Source of the DNA: Bdellovibrio sp. ZAP7
GTDB lineage: Bacteria > Bdellovibrionota > UBA1018 > CAIMNF01
Length of the DNA: 64,000 bases
Assembly: GCA_945874535.1 (NCBI GenBank)
Contig: CAMCGZ010000004.1
Span: 79,003-143,002 of the forward strand
Direction: 5' to 3'
Positions within the stretch are counted from its first letter, which is position 1. The number at the start of each line of letters is the position of its first letter. Below, piece after piece: positions 16,494 through 25,474 of the stretch. A program made the position numbers and the translations under genes. The notes beneath the pieces were generated by a model. The model had not been told where the DNA came from. It ran no database searches and saw only the letters and a list, made by a program, of their open reading frames with translations.

Positions 16494-18053
16494 TCAATTG
16501 ATAGATGAACCAATACCTGGACCCGACCCGCTCGTTGTCCCGCTCGTTGTGGGTTTATTCTGGACGTTATGCACCTTGTAGCCGTCAGCAATGTAGCTGT
16601 GGTCTCCGTCGGTGGTGAAATTATAGACGGTTTCGGAATTCATCACCGAATCGATCCGATGAATCCGGAAACTACCGTCCCGGGTCATCAGCACATCACT
16701 CGGATTCATATTCAAAACCGCCAATCCCGGGCTCTCCTTCGAGCTCAGAACCGGGTTCAGTGAACGCCAGCCACGATCACTCAAGAAAGGATGCGAATCG
16801 GTAAAGAAGGCCTTGCCCCCATTGAATCCGTACTTCAAGCCGCGATGAGGGATCTTGAAGAGCTTCGTCACCGAATTGACTTTACCGCTGGCACCGCGCA
16901 CGCGGTCACCGATCCGGATTTCTTCAATCGCCTTGAGCGAACCATCAGCCATTTCAACCCGGGTTCCGGCAATGAAGCAGCCCGAGCCGGTTCCGCCTCC
17001 TCCACCAGTCGTGGTCGTGGTGCCCCCGCTACTGTAACCGATCAGTGAAATCGACCGGTTGAACGGCCCACCATTGGCACACTCGAAGGTCAAGGTGGTC
17101 GAATAGCTCATTGCCGAAGCGGGAATTCCCGTAACGGAAACCGAACAGGATGCCCCTGCAGCCAGTGAACTCCCGCAAGAAGAGCCCAAAATAAAGACAC
17201 TGACGGGCGACATGCCCACCGTACAACCGGTAGCAGAAGCCGTTCCCGAATTGGAAAAGGTGAAGTTTGCGGCTGAAGACTCGCTATAAACAGTGACCAG
17301 CCCCAAGGAGGTCCCGGTACTTGGAGAAACTGAAAGCGAGGGCGCACTACTCACTCCGGATCCAGACCCACTACCGGATCCAGAAGTCGTGGTTCCCCCG
17401 CTTCCGACCACACCGGTTACCGAAATCTGACGGGAAATCCCTGTTCCCGAATTCGAACAACCAATATTCAAGTTGGTCGTGAAGGTGTTCACAGAGAGAG
17501 GAGTCCCTCGAACCCCGATCGTGCAGGATCCGCTCGCAGCGATCGTGGACCCGCAATTGTTCGATGAGACGGTGAAGACACTCGGATTACTGAGGGAATA
17601 AGTACAACCCGTTGCTGAAACCGAAGCGCTGGTGTTGCTAACCGTGTAGGTGGCCGTGGATCCGGACAAAGCGGCAACGGTCACATTACCGAGACTCTGG
17701 GCGGCACTTGGTGTGACAGAGAGAGTGGTTGAACCCGAACCGCTTCCTGAGGTGGTTCCCCCAGCCACTGGTACGGTCTTGGTATAACAGGAGTAATTGG
17801 CCCCGTTGTACGCCACAATCACGAGGCTACAGTTTCCAGAGCCCCAAACAGAGGTACAACTCGACAGTCCAGAATAGTAGGTGACCAATGGATTCGATGC
17901 AGAGCTACAAGCGCTTCCGGCCGAGACACCACCGCCCGAAACAGAGGTTGCGGCATTCCCAGCGACCTGGGACAAAACCGACCCTTGCTTCGCGCATCCC
18001 GCGAACAGAACCATGAAGCCACCCAAAACCACCCAGTGTATCCGTCCAGACAT
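16494..18053 (-). CDS. Lipoprotein with two Ig-like/ASH-type repeats and a C-terminal Hint (intein-like) domain
   Basis: Starting at ATG 18053, which has AGAGGGG 7-13 bases upstream, the 519-residue protein opens with a lipoprotein signal peptide and lipobox LFAGC (Cys20). It continues with Ser/Gly/Thr-rich linkers and two related repeats of about 105 residues with paired Cys (LSVTPSAAQSLG... and LSVSPSTGTSLG...), like choice-of-anchor-D/ASH repeats. From Cys359 comes a Hint domain: CFIAGTRVEMADGS, FTDSHPF as the B-block TxxH, and a terminal GYKVHN ending at about 496. The residue after HN is Val, not Cys/Ser/Thr, so cleavage rather than splicing is expected. A GTG at 18071 is a poorer start. 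It is probably surface- or periplasm-exposed. Confidence 0.85.
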   Translation of the reverse strand: MSGRIHWVVLGGFMVLFAGCAKQGSVLSQVAGNAATSVSGGGVSAGSACSSASNPLVTYYSGLSSCTSVWGSGNCSLVIVAYNGANYSCYTKTVPVAGGTTSGSGSGSTTLSVTPSAAQSLGNVTVAALSGSTATYTVSNTSASVSATGCTYSLSNPSVFTVSSNNCGSTIAASGSCTIGVRGTPLSVNTFTTNLNIGCSNSGTGISRQISVTGVVGSGGTTTSGSGSGSGSGVSSAPSLSVSPSTGTSLGLVTVYSESSAANFTFSNSGTASATGCTVGMSPVSVFILGSSCGSSLAAGASCSVSVTGIPASAMSYSTTLTFECANGGPFNRSISLIGYSSGGTTTTTGGGGGTGSGCFIAGTRVEMADGSLKAIEEIRIGDRVRGASGKVNSVTKLFKIPHRGLKYGFNGGKAFFTDSHPFLSDRGWRSLNPVLSSKESPGLAVLNMNPSDVLMTRDGSFRIHRIDSVMNSETVYNFTTDGDHSYIADGYKVHNVQNKPTTSGTTSGSGPGIGSSIN

Positions 18054-18140
18054 AGACACCCCTCTTCTCACAGTTTAACGGGAATCCTGTCGCGAACAAG
18101 CACTATTCTAGTCCATGATTTTGGTTGAATCCCCATGCAA

Positions 18141-18173
18141 AAAGGCCCCGTTCCAAGGAGGAACGGGGCCTTT
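18141..18173 (-). terminator. Intrinsic terminator of the HU-like gene
   Basis: A 14-base-pair perfect inverted repeat, AAAGGCCCCGTTCC / GGAACGGGGCCTTT, with a 5-base loop. Read on the minus strand it is followed by five T's. It lies 23 bases downstream of the HU-like stop codon. Confidence 0.85.
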
Positions 18174-18196
18174 CACTTCATCCTGACAGAACCGGA

Positions 18197-18613
18197 TTAC
18201 CAGTTTTTCTTGTCAGCGAAAGTTTCTTTCATGCTCTTAGGGAAAGACCAGCGAGGCTTTTTGGACTCGGGACGAGCCTTCACCATGATTTCTTCACCGG
18301 TGAAAGGGTTGGTGCCTTTTCCAGCCTTACGGCCTTTGACGTCACGACGGGCCAGCACGCCGATCACAGGGAAACGGACGCGCTCGCCGGAAGCGGCTTT
18401 CTTTGCACCGTTCAGGAATGCGCCTTCAACGGCGTTCTTGAGGTCAGAGCGCTTGATCTTCACTTGGCCGTTCTTGCCAGCGGTAGAGATGGCAATCAGG
18501 GCTTCGTGGAGCTCAGTGATCATGGAGAACTTGGTGTTCTTCTTCATGGTCTTCACGGTTTTTTTAGCTGCAGTTTTGGTCGTTGCTTTAGTTGTTTTCT
18601 TATTCTTTTTCAT
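18197..18613 (-). CDS. HU-family DNA-binding protein with Lys/Thr-rich N-terminal tail
   Basis: The 138-residue nucleoid protein carries the HU/IHF fold (FSMITELHEALIAIS..., then KGTNPFTGEEIMVKARP). The usual arm and Pro-containing turn are modified (RRDVKGRKAGKGTNPFTGEE). A tail of about 28 residues rich in Lys, Thr and Ala precedes the fold, as in eukaryote-histone-H1-like extensions of some bacterial HU proteins. ATG 18613 is chosen because AATTGGAGGATC-type SD sequence (GGAGG) lies just upstream; an upstream start at 18679 is not supported. A promoter-like sequence lies at 18638-18665 and a terminator at 18141-18173, so it is probably monocistronic. Confidence 0.92.
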   Translation of the reverse strand: MKKNKKTTKATTKTAAKKTVKTMKKNTKFSMITELHEALIAISTAGKNGQVKIKRSDLKNAVEGAFLNGAKKAASGERVRFPVIGVLARRDVKGRKAGKGTNPFTGEEIMVKARPESKKPRWSFPKSMKETFADKKNW

Positions 18614-18637
18614 TAAAAAGATCCTCCAATAGGTCCT

Positions 18638-18665
18638 AGAGTATTGTTTTTTTGACGTTTGGCAA
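18638..18665 (-). promoter_or_regulatory. Sigma70-like promoter for the HU-like gene
   Basis: On the minus strand TTGCCA (18665-18660) is followed after 16 bases by TACTCT (18643-18638), 25 bases before the HU start codon. The match to -35/-10 consensus is fair. It is inferred only from sequence. Confidence 0.45.
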
Positions 18666-18834
18666 ACGGTTTTTTTCATAAATCCTCATTTTTTCGGGCA
18701 GAAATCGGGTCCGAGCGCTAGCAGGTCGAGGTGACACCCGCCCGGAAAAATCAAAACTGATTGTTTTCCGGCTGGAAACCGCCATTTTTCAACATCCATT
18801 GACTGGAATCGGATCCTTGTCCGAGAATGGATCC

Positions 18835-19326
18835 ATGTTGAAAACTGCCCCGTGCGGAAGAAAAAAAGTCCAGGAACCTGCGCCCACAGGCGAATCACTC
18901 GATTCCTGGGAAACAATTTTGACCGTCTTTTTAAGGGAGAAAAGCCTTCGTCTGACCGATCAGAGGAGAAAAATCGCTTCGATCGCGCTTTCACACGACA
19001 GTCATTTTGAAATCCAGGAGCTGGTTCGCGAAGTCCGGAAAAGCCATCCCGAAATCAGTCCGGCCACGGTCTATCGGAACGTGAAGACCTTGTGCGAGGC
19101 CGGGCTTCTCCAGGAAACGCTGGAGAGCCGTTCCGGTGTCACCCTCTATGAAAGAACCGAGTCCGAGCATCACGATCATATCGTTTGCTTGGACTGCGGA
19201 TTGATTTTCGAGTTTCACAATGCCGCGATCGAAAAAGCGCAAACCAAAGCCATCCGGGCCATGGGCTTCTTCGAAACCCGTCACCAGCATGTGATTTACG
19301 CAAAATGCGACCTGATCAAAAAATGA
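18835..19326 (+). CDS. Fur/PerR-family metal-dependent repressor
   Basis: The 163-residue protein has the winged-helix part (SLRLTDQRRKIASIAL, SPATVYRNVKTL) and a metal-binding C-terminal half with HHDHIVCLDCG (His112, 113, 115; Cys118, 121) and ETRHQHVIYAKC (Cys158). Only one residue of the second Cys pair is present. The regulatory sites resemble Fur or PerR, and I cannot tell which metal it senses. ATG 18835 is preferred over a TTG at 18799. It diverges from the HU-like gene and directly abuts the convergent tex gene. Confidence 0.9.
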   Translation: MLKTAPCGRKKVQEPAPTGESLDSWETILTVFLREKSLRLTDQRRKIASIALSHDSHFEIQELVREVRKSHPEISPATVYRNVKTLCEAGLLQETLESRSGVTLYERTESEHHDHIVCLDCGLIFEFHNAAIEKAQTKAIRAMGFFETRHQHVIYAKCDLIKK

Positions 19327-21750
19327 TCATTTCTTCAAAGCACCCTTGAGGGATGCCAAGCCCGCGAAGGGATTGTTGAAGGCCTGACCCGGCTTATCCG
19401 AAGAAAAACCTCTCGAACCTCCAGAAGACTCGGCCCGCGGCCGAGGGCGGGCATCGGGTGACTTGGGAGTGAAGGTCTTCCCCCCAGCCCCGGCCGAAGC
19501 GCTTTTCTTGTCGCCGGCATAGCTCACCACCAGAGGTTTGGATTCCTGCGAGGAGGGCCTGGCGGGCTTTTCATCCATTCGCATGGTGAGGGACATCTGG
19601 GATTTCTCGAGATTCACTTCGAGAACGCGAACCGTGACCTTGTCGCCGGGACTGACCACCTGGCTCGGATCTGTGACAAACTTCTGCCCCAACTGGGAAA
19701 TGTGGACCAAGCCGTCCTGGTGCACCCCGATGTCTACGAAAGCGCCGAAATTGGTGACGTTCGTCACCACACCGGGACAAACCATCCCCGCTCTGACGTC
19801 TTTCAACTCGGTCAAGTCATCCCTGAATTGAACCGGAACAAAGACATCCCGGGGATCTCTTCCGGGCTTTTCGAGCTCGGAAACAATGTCTTTCAGAGTG
19901 AACTCTCCCAGTTTCGCTTTGGCTTCGGGAACCTTGAGAAGCTGCTTGGCACCGGAACCGACAAAATCGGAAACACTCTTTCCATTCGATTTTGCCATGG
20001 CTTCGAGGTCGGCGTAACGTTCGGGGTGAACCCCAGTATTGTCGAGCGGATTACCGCTCTCGGGGATCCGCAGGAATCCGGCCGCTAACTCGAAGGTCTT
20101 TTTACTGAAGCGGGGAACATCATTCAGATCCTCACGGGATTTGAACAAGCCCTTGGATTCACGGTACTCGACAATCGCCTTGGCGAGCCCCTCTCCAATG
20201 CCGGAAACGCGCGAAAGAAGGTAAACCGAACCGGTGTTCACATTCACTCCGACCGCGTTCACGCAAGAATCCATCACTTGTTCGAGTGCGCGCTTCAAAC
20301 TGGTTTGCGAAACATCGTGCTGGTACTGTCCCACTCCGATACTCTTCGGATCGATCTTCACCAACTCGGCCAGGGGATCCTGGAATCGACGGGCGATTGA
20401 AATCGCACCCCGGACCGTAACGTCCAGATCCGGAAACTCTTCCCGGGCGACCGCACTGGCACTGTAAACCGAGGCCCCGGCCTCACTCACCATCACCACC
20501 GGCATCTGGATCCCGGCGTCTTTCAAAACTTGACGGATGTATGCCTCGGTTTCACGCCCGGCGGTACCATTCCCGACTACGATGGAACTGATCTGCCCGC
20601 TCGAGGCGACGGCGGTCAAAAACGCCTTGGCTTGGTTCTTTTCACCTTCCGACTGGAGACGGATTACGGTTTCCGCAAGAAACTTCCCGGAGCCATCAAT
20701 CACAGCCAATTTGCACCCGGTCCGGATTCCGGGATCCACTCCCAGCACGGGTTTCGGTCCGTAAGGAGGTGCGAGCAGGATCTTCCGGACGTTCTCGGAA
20801 AACACCTGAATCGCCATCTGATCGGCCACGTCCTTCAATTGCTTGTGAAGTTCATTCTCGATGCTCGGGATCACGTGCGCCTTCAGAGCGATACGCGCGG
20901 CCTTCTCAAGAACCGGCCTCACCATCGAATCATGGGCGGCACCCGCCGCGCTTTGAAAATGCTGAAGAAGATCCGTATCGAACAAATTGTCCGACTTGCC
21001 ACCGCCGAGGGAGATCGACAGCTCTTCTTCGATCCATCCCCTGCGCACAGCGAGATATCGATGAGACGACCTCGGCTCGAGCAAGGAGGATAACTTCTCC
21101 TCGTACTCAAAATAATTCTGATACTTAGAATTGGGCTTCACTTTGTCGCCCTTCAGAGTCTTCATGAAACCGCGTTTCTGGAAAGCCTCCCGGACGAACT
21201 GCCGGAGCCCCAGATCCTCACTCAGTCTCTCGATCAGGATATCGGTCGCTCCAGCGATCGCACTATCGGCATCCTTGAACCCCTTTTCCTCACTACGGAA
21301 GGTAAACGCCCAAAGCTCGAGCGTCTGTCCGGCCTCCGGAACGGCCGTGCCGCGGCCGACATCCCAAATCCAATCGGCCAAAGGCTGCAATCCCGCTTCT
21401 TTGGCGAGCGTTGCCTTGCTCTTTCTTTTCTGTTTGTAAGGAAGATAAAGATCCTCGAGCAGGTTTCTATCGAAACAACCCAGGATCCGGGTCTTGAGCT
21501 CGTCAGTCAGTTTGCCCTGCTTTTCAACTTCAGAGACGATGTAAGACTGGCGATTCAGGACCTCGTCCCACTCTTCCTTCAGGTCCATCACCTTCTGGAT
21601 CTTGACCTCGTCGAGGTTCCCGGTGACTTCCTTCCGATATCGCGCGATGAAGGGAACCGTTGCGCCTTCTGCCTTGAGCGCGAGGACCGCATGTGCGGAT
21701 TGCGCGGGAATGCTAGCGTCCAGAGTAGAGAGCCATTTTTCGAAAGTCAT
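19327..21750 (-). CDS. tex: Tex-family RNA-binding transcriptional accessory protein
   Basis: The 807-residue protein matches Tex along its length. It has an N-terminal helical region (FIARYRKEVTGNLDE), a YqgF/RuvC-like nuclease-fold domain (VLGVDPGIRTGCKLAVID), helix-hairpin-helix motifs (SRVSGIGEGLAKAIVEYR) and a C-terminal S1 domain (VVTNVTNFGAFVDIGVHQDG). A low-complexity Lys/Ser/Pro tail follows. Tex binds nucleic acid and is linked to transcription and stress tolerance. It follows the SEC-C gene by 18 bases and is likely co-transcribed with it. Confidence 0.96.
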   Translation of the reverse strand: MTFEKWLSTLDASIPAQSAHAVLALKAEGATVPFIARYRKEVTGNLDEVKIQKVMDLKEEWDEVLNRQSYIVSEVEKQGKLTDELKTRILGCFDRNLLEDLYLPYKQKRKSKATLAKEAGLQPLADWIWDVGRGTAVPEAGQTLELWAFTFRSEEKGFKDADSAIAGATDILIERLSEDLGLRQFVREAFQKRGFMKTLKGDKVKPNSKYQNYFEYEEKLSSLLEPRSSHRYLAVRRGWIEEELSISLGGGKSDNLFDTDLLQHFQSAAGAAHDSMVRPVLEKAARIALKAHVIPSIENELHKQLKDVADQMAIQVFSENVRKILLAPPYGPKPVLGVDPGIRTGCKLAVIDGSGKFLAETVIRLQSEGEKNQAKAFLTAVASSGQISSIVVGNGTAGRETEAYIRQVLKDAGIQMPVVMVSEAGASVYSASAVAREEFPDLDVTVRGAISIARRFQDPLAELVKIDPKSIGVGQYQHDVSQTSLKRALEQVMDSCVNAVGVNVNTGSVYLLSRVSGIGEGLAKAIVEYRESKGLFKSREDLNDVPRFSKKTFELAAGFLRIPESGNPLDNTGVHPERYADLEAMAKSNGKSVSDFVGSGAKQLLKVPEAKAKLGEFTLKDIVSELEKPGRDPRDVFVPVQFRDDLTELKDVRAGMVCPGVVTNVTNFGAFVDIGVHQDGLVHISQLGQKFVTDPSQVVSPGDKVTVRVLEVNLEKSQMSLTMRMDEKPARPSSQESKPLVVSYAGDKKSASAGAGGKTFTPKSPDARPRPRAESSGGSRGFSSDKPGQAFNNPFAGLASLKGALKK

Positions 21751-21768
21751 GATGTCGTTACCGGTGAG

Positions 21769-22275
21769 TTATTTTTTTCTGAAACGATTCCAGAGGCGGG
21801 AAAGACCTGCTTTCTCGTTGTTCTTCTGGATTTCCTGGAGCTTTTCCTTCTGCTCGCTGGAAAGATCCGCTGGATTGCCGTCTGAATGGGCCGCGTTCTC
21901 GAGTTGTTGATCGAGCTGTGGCGATTTTTTCAGAAGCTCCTGGACCGAAGGCGGAAGACGGCGTTGGAGATCTTCAAGTTCGCGAGTCACGTCCTTGCCC
22001 ATCATCCCTTTTTGCATCAATGCCTGAAGCTGCTGCAATTGCCCCTTAGGCAAGCGCTGGATGGCAGCACTGAACTCGGCCAACCAGTTCAGATCCATTT
22101 TGGAAGGATCGAACTGGGGAGCTTCCGGAGCACTGGCTGACTCTTCCGCGGGAGCGGTGGCCTGGGCATTCCCCTTCCACTCAACGCTCTCAGCATGACA
22201 TTTTTTGAACTTCTTCCCGCTGCCGCATGGGCAAGGGTCGTTACGCCCCACATTCTTGAACTGTTCTGTATCCAT
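21769..22275 (-). CDS. SEC-C zinc-motif protein
   Basis: The 168-residue protein begins with the SEC-C motif [18 protein letters not shown], a zinc site also found at the C-terminus of SecA. The rest is helical and Gln/Lys-rich, without an enzymatic domain I recognise. Such proteins are often SecA- or ribosome-associated, but nothing here proves this. Its start codon region overlaps the likely start of the divergent exported-protein gene. Confidence 0.8.
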   Translation of the reverse strand: MDTEQFKNVGRNDPCPCGSGKKFKKCHAESVEWKGNAQATAPAEESASAPEAPQFDPSKMDLNWLAEFSAAIQRLPKGQLQQLQALMQKGMMGKDVTRELEDLQRRLPPSVQELLKKSPQLDQQLENAAHSDGNPADLSSEQKEKLQEIQKNNEKAGLSRLWNRFRKK

Positions 22276-23032
22276 GAGCCCTCAAGGTTGCCGAAAGAAG
22301 TACGGGAAATCAACACTTCAGTTTGACATCCCCCCCCGGGAGAAGACAAACTGGAAAGGCTTGATACGTTCGCTGCAGGTGCTCCTGATTCCGATTTTGT
22401 TGGCGCTTGTCACCCTGTCCGACCGGGCCTTGGCGGAAGAGGTCGATCCGGATTATATCATCGACCGTCCCGACTACATTACCGGTGAACCATGGTACCG
22501 GATTGCGAAAAGCACTTGGTCGGTCGGATTGAGGACCGGGCTAGATGACTTTCCTTCTTCATCGGCTCAGGGCGACCTTTTTCAGATCACCGGAGACTGG
22601 ATCATCCCTTGGCAGACCCTGGGATTGTTTTCAGTGGGGCCTCAATTCGCCATTTTGAATCTCAAGTCTCCGGTAGTCGGTACGGTGAGTGATCCGCTCA
22701 ATCTGATGCTCGGAGCCACCTTACGCTATCAGCTGAAGCTCATGAAGAACCAGCCCTTGGTTCCGACTGTCGCCCTTTCCTGGGACTACTATCGGCTCAA
22801 GTCGGCATTCCCGGTGGCACCCTATGCGACGGGAAGCGGAATCAGCTTCTCTGCAGGGCTCTTGCTCAATCTCGGGTGGATCGATCGCGATACGGCAAAA
22901 GAGGCTTTCCAGAGCCTCGGAATGACCCGTGCTTACCTGACTGCGGAAGTGCAAAGCACAGCCTTCCAGAACACGGTCTTCAGTCGAGACGCTGTCTTTT
23001 ATCTTTTTGGAATCCGTTTCGAATTCGAATGA
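22274..23032 (+). CDS. Exported, probably outer-membrane beta-barrel protein
   Basis: The C-terminal about 210 residues alternate hydrophobic and polar residues in beta-rich stretches ([35 protein letters not shown]) and end with [11 protein letters not shown], an aromatic-terminated strand like those of outer-membrane barrels. A signal peptide is visible in [19 protein letters not shown]. The true start is uncertain. ATG 22274 overlaps the divergent SEC-C start, and a later GTG (22384 area) just before the hydrophobic core is also possible. The function is unknown. Confidence 0.7.
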   Translation: MSPQGCRKKYGKSTLQFDIPPREKTNWKGLIRSLQVLLIPILLALVTLSDRALAEEVDPDYIIDRPDYITGEPWYRIAKSTWSVGLRTGLDDFPSSSAQGDLFQITGDWIIPWQTLGLFSVGPQFAILNLKSPVVGTVSDPLNLMLGATLRYQLKLMKNQPLVPTVALSWDYYRLKSAFPVAPYATGSGISFSAGLLLNLGWIDRDTAKEAFQSLGMTRAYLTAEVQSTAFQNTVFSRDAVFYLFGIRFEFE

Positions 23033-23042
23033 ATTCGGAAAA

Positions 23043-23127
23043 TGGTGCGGCCGACTGGACTTGAACCAGCACACCTCTCGGTATACGCCCCTCAAACGTA
23101 CGTGTCTACCAATTCCACCACGGCCGC
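23043..23127 (-). tRNA. tRNA-Leu (anticodon GAG)
   Basis: Folds as a type II tRNA with a 7-bp acceptor stem GCGGCCG/CGGCCGC, a D-arm with GGTAGACAC, and an anticodon stem TACGT/GCGTA around loop TTGAGGG (anticodon GAG). It has a long variable arm, T-loop TTCAAGT, and an encoded CCA. It reads CTC/CTT leucine codons. A promoter-like sequence lies upstream at 23153-23181. Confidence 0.95.
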
Positions 23128-23152
23128 ATCACAGAAAAAAAGGGTAAGTTCG

Positions 23153-23181
23153 ACACTACCCGAACCCGAAGGCCCAGTCAA
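23153..23181 (-). promoter_or_regulatory. Sigma70-like promoter for tRNA-Leu
   Basis: On the minus strand TTGACT (23181-23176) and TAGTGT (23158-23153) are separated by 17 bases, 26 bases before the tRNA. The -35 box begins 3 bases from the stop codon of the PP2C gene. Confidence 0.5.
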
Positions 23182-23183
23182 TG

Positions 23184-24407
23184 TCAAACGCTCTTCATTT
23201 TAGCGATCTCACGACCTTGGATGATCAAGCGATCGAGCACCATGTCGAGGAGACCCTTGTAAAAGTTCCTTTCGAATTCCAGGTCGTTTTTAAAGGAATC
23301 GTACAGGTCCTGCCGTTTCAGGGACAGAAGGACCACATCCTCTTTTGATACTGCTGTCGCAGTGCGTTTACCCTGTTGAATGAGGGTCACCTCACCGATG
23401 AATTCACCGGGCTTTTTGTAGGCGATGAATTGCCCTTTGATGAGAATTTCGAGTGTGCCCTTAGCAACAATATAAAGGGTCTCGCCTTCTGTTCCTTCCT
23501 GAACCACGACTGATCCCGCCTGGTATTCCTCCACCTGGCAAAGTGCTGCCACGTGACTTTGCTGGGCGTAATCGAAATATTTGCTGATAGGCATCTCTGA
23601 AATCAACTGGATCCGGTCAGCCGCAAATAGCGGTGGTTTGTCCGTACCGGCATCCGGGAACTGAACTTCGATCAATGTGGCATCATCGCCACTGGCCCGG
23701 GCGCATTGATCGGCAACCGGCTTCAAATCCTTGCCGGCAAGCATCACTTCAACCAACTGCGGGAGTCCCTGGCCGGAACTGAGGGGATTATACAATCCGT
23801 CAGTCGCCATCATGAGAATGTCCTTCGGCTGGAATTCGATCAGCAGCATGTCGGGGATAGTGAAGTTGGATCCGAATGCACGGGAAACCGCACCCGCCAA
23901 GGGATAAGCGGCCGCCTCTTCGGGCGTCTTCCCCATTTTAATGAGCTCGTCATACCCCTTGTGATCCTTGGTCAGGGTGTAGATCTTTCCCGAGCGGTAG
24001 AGGTAAGCGCGGGAGTCCCCGAGATGTCCGAGGATCGCAAACTGATGGTCCACCCAAACGGTGATGCAAGTACAATGCGAGTCCTTATAGTTCGAGTTCT
24101 GCTGGGAAAGGATGAGAAGATTCTTCTGTGCGTTTGAAAACGCCTCGACCAGAAACTCCTGCATCCTCTGCAATTTTCTCGGCCCCGGTAGCGGCTCTTT
24201 GTAGTTCTTGAGATAGCGGTTGGCCTCGACCAGTTTTTCCTGAATCTGTTTGGCCACGAATTCAGCCGCAAAACGCCCTTTTCCTCCCTCACTGACCCCG
24301 TCACAGATCACGTAGATCCCCTGCTCGGGATTCATGAGGGCAAAATCATCATTGGTGGAGTGCTTGGCACCCATGGAGCTGACTTGAACTGATTTCGGTT
24401 GGAACAT
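23184..24407 (-). CDS. PP2C-type Ser/Thr phosphatase fused to a cyclic-nucleotide-binding domain
   Basis: The 407-residue cytoplasmic protein has an N-terminal PP2C domain with metal-binding motifs at Asp20/21 (NDDFAL) and Asp36 (VICDGVSEGGKG), LGDSRAYLYR, MMATDGLYN and the last GDDATLIEV. From about residue 290 it has a CAP-type cNMP-binding fold (GSVVVQEGTEGETLYIVAKG, then PGEFIGEVTLIQQGKRTATA). This suggests dephosphorylation of Ser/Thr-phosphoproteins gated by a bound ligand. The expected cAMP-binding Arg-Thr/Ser context (GKRTATA) is similar to the CRP phosphate-binding cassette. I chose ATG 24407 over an upstream start because the PP2C homology begins close by. Confidence 0.9.
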   Translation of the reverse strand: MFQPKSVQVSSMGAKHSTNDDFALMNPEQGIYVICDGVSEGGKGRFAAEFVAKQIQEKLVEANRYLKNYKEPLPGPRKLQRMQEFLVEAFSNAQKNLLILSQQNSNYKDSHCTCITVWVDHQFAILGHLGDSRAYLYRSGKIYTLTKDHKGYDELIKMGKTPEEAAAYPLAGAVSRAFGSNFTIPDMLLIEFQPKDILMMATDGLYNPLSSGQGLPQLVEVMLAGKDLKPVADQCARASGDDATLIEVQFPDAGTDKPPLFAADRIQLISEMPISKYFDYAQQSHVAALCQVEEYQAGSVVVQEGTEGETLYIVAKGTLEILIKGQFIAYKKPGEFIGEVTLIQQGKRTATAVSKEDVVLLSLKRQDLYDSFKNDLEFERNFYKGLLDMVLDRLIIQGREIAKMKSV

Positions 24408-24428
24408 ACCCGAATTATCCCTGCAGAC

Positions 24429-24461
24429 AAAAAAAAGGGCAACCTGCAACGCAGGCTGCCC
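24429..24461 (-). terminator. Intrinsic terminator of the secreted metalloprotease gene
   Basis: Inverted repeat GGGCAACCTGC / GCAGGCTGCCC (one mismatch, 3-base loop), followed on the minus strand by eight T's. It lies 25 bases after the stop codon at 24486. Confidence 0.85.
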
Positions 24462-24485
24462 TCCGGCAAATCGATGACGGACTTC

Positions 24486-25409
24486 TTAGAAGCGAAGTCC
24501 CGCAGGCTTGTACCAGCAACGAGGACGGAAACCGAAAGCATCTCCTTTTTCCTGATTGCATGCACCTTTGACGCCTTCACGATCACTGAACTCGATGTCC
24601 TTTGACACACTGCAGATTGCACCTGCGAAGTAAGTGTCGAGACGGCACTGTGCTTGAGGGTGCTTGTCATTGGTAGCGGTCACCTGAGTCGCCGACGGAG
24701 TGTTGAACTCAGGGGTGACTACGGGTGAACTGGTGTTGGAACCGCGACCGAGGTGGTACAGCAATACTGCAAGGACCCGACCGGTCATGGCAGAACGCTT
24801 ACAAATGGCGATTTCCTTTGCGCTGCGGAAGCCGAGCTGACAACCGCGAGAAACTTCGACCGGTACGTCCATCTTTGAAACGATGGAGATATTGTCGTCA
24901 TTTTCGATGACGCGACGGAAGCACTTCATGGTGGCGAAGTAATCCGACTGGCCTTCATTAGAGGCCCAAGATCCACCAAAAATTCCAGGATACTTCGGGA
25001 AACCACCCATGTGGTGTCCAAGCTCGTGACAAAGAACCATCATTTCACCGTCGAAGGTGTTGTGCTCGTAACGGGCCAGCCCGCCGAACGCATTGATAAT
25101 CCACTTGTTGCCCTTGCGAGTCGCGTTGGCATTCACCTGGGTGTTGGTCCAGAGACGGTTGATCTCGAGCTCGGCACCCTTTTGTTTCACGATATTTTTA
25201 TAAATACGCTCGATACGATCGATCGCGAGGTCGTATTCCGCCCGAGTGATCCCACCGGTACGCTCGAGACCATCCGGAATGCGAAGATCGTTCTCAGGTG
25301 CGAAGTCACACAGTTTGTGCTCCACATCTTTTGCCCCGTGTGCCTGTGCGAACGGCCCCTGCGCCACGCACACCAATACCAGTGCCAATGTTGCGATAAA
25401 TTTGGTCAT
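24486..25409 (-). CDS. Secreted zinc metalloprotease-like protein
   Basis: From ATG 25409, which follows a G-rich SD (GGGGGGAAC), the 307-residue protein has a signal peptide ending near AQA/HG. It has a zinc motif CHELGHHMGG (His128, Glu129, His132). A downstream acidic stretch NEGQSDYFATMKCFR could supply the third ligand, as in M48-like or related gluzincins. The C-terminal region is Cys-rich, suggesting disulfides outside the cytoplasm. Its substrate is unknown. It lies in its own transcription unit, with repeats upstream (25475-25536) and a terminator downstream. Confidence 0.78.
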   Translation of the reverse strand: MTKFIATLALVLVCVAQGPFAQAHGAKDVEHKLCDFAPENDLRIPDGLERTGGITRAEYDLAIDRIERIYKNIVKQKGAELEINRLWTNTQVNANATRKGNKWIINAFGGLARYEHNTFDGEMMVLCHELGHHMGGFPKYPGIFGGSWASNEGQSDYFATMKCFRRVIENDDNISIVSKMDVPVEVSRGCQLGFRSAKEIAICKRSAMTGRVLAVLLYHLGRGSNTSSPVVTPEFNTPSATQVTATNDKHPQAQCRLDTYFAGAICSVSKDIEFSDREGVKGACNQEKGDAFGFRPRCWYKPAGLRF

Positions 25410-25474
25410 GTTCCCCCCCAAACGTTTTCCTTAACTTTCCCGTACCGATTCAGTTCAGAACGGGCCTCAGTCAT

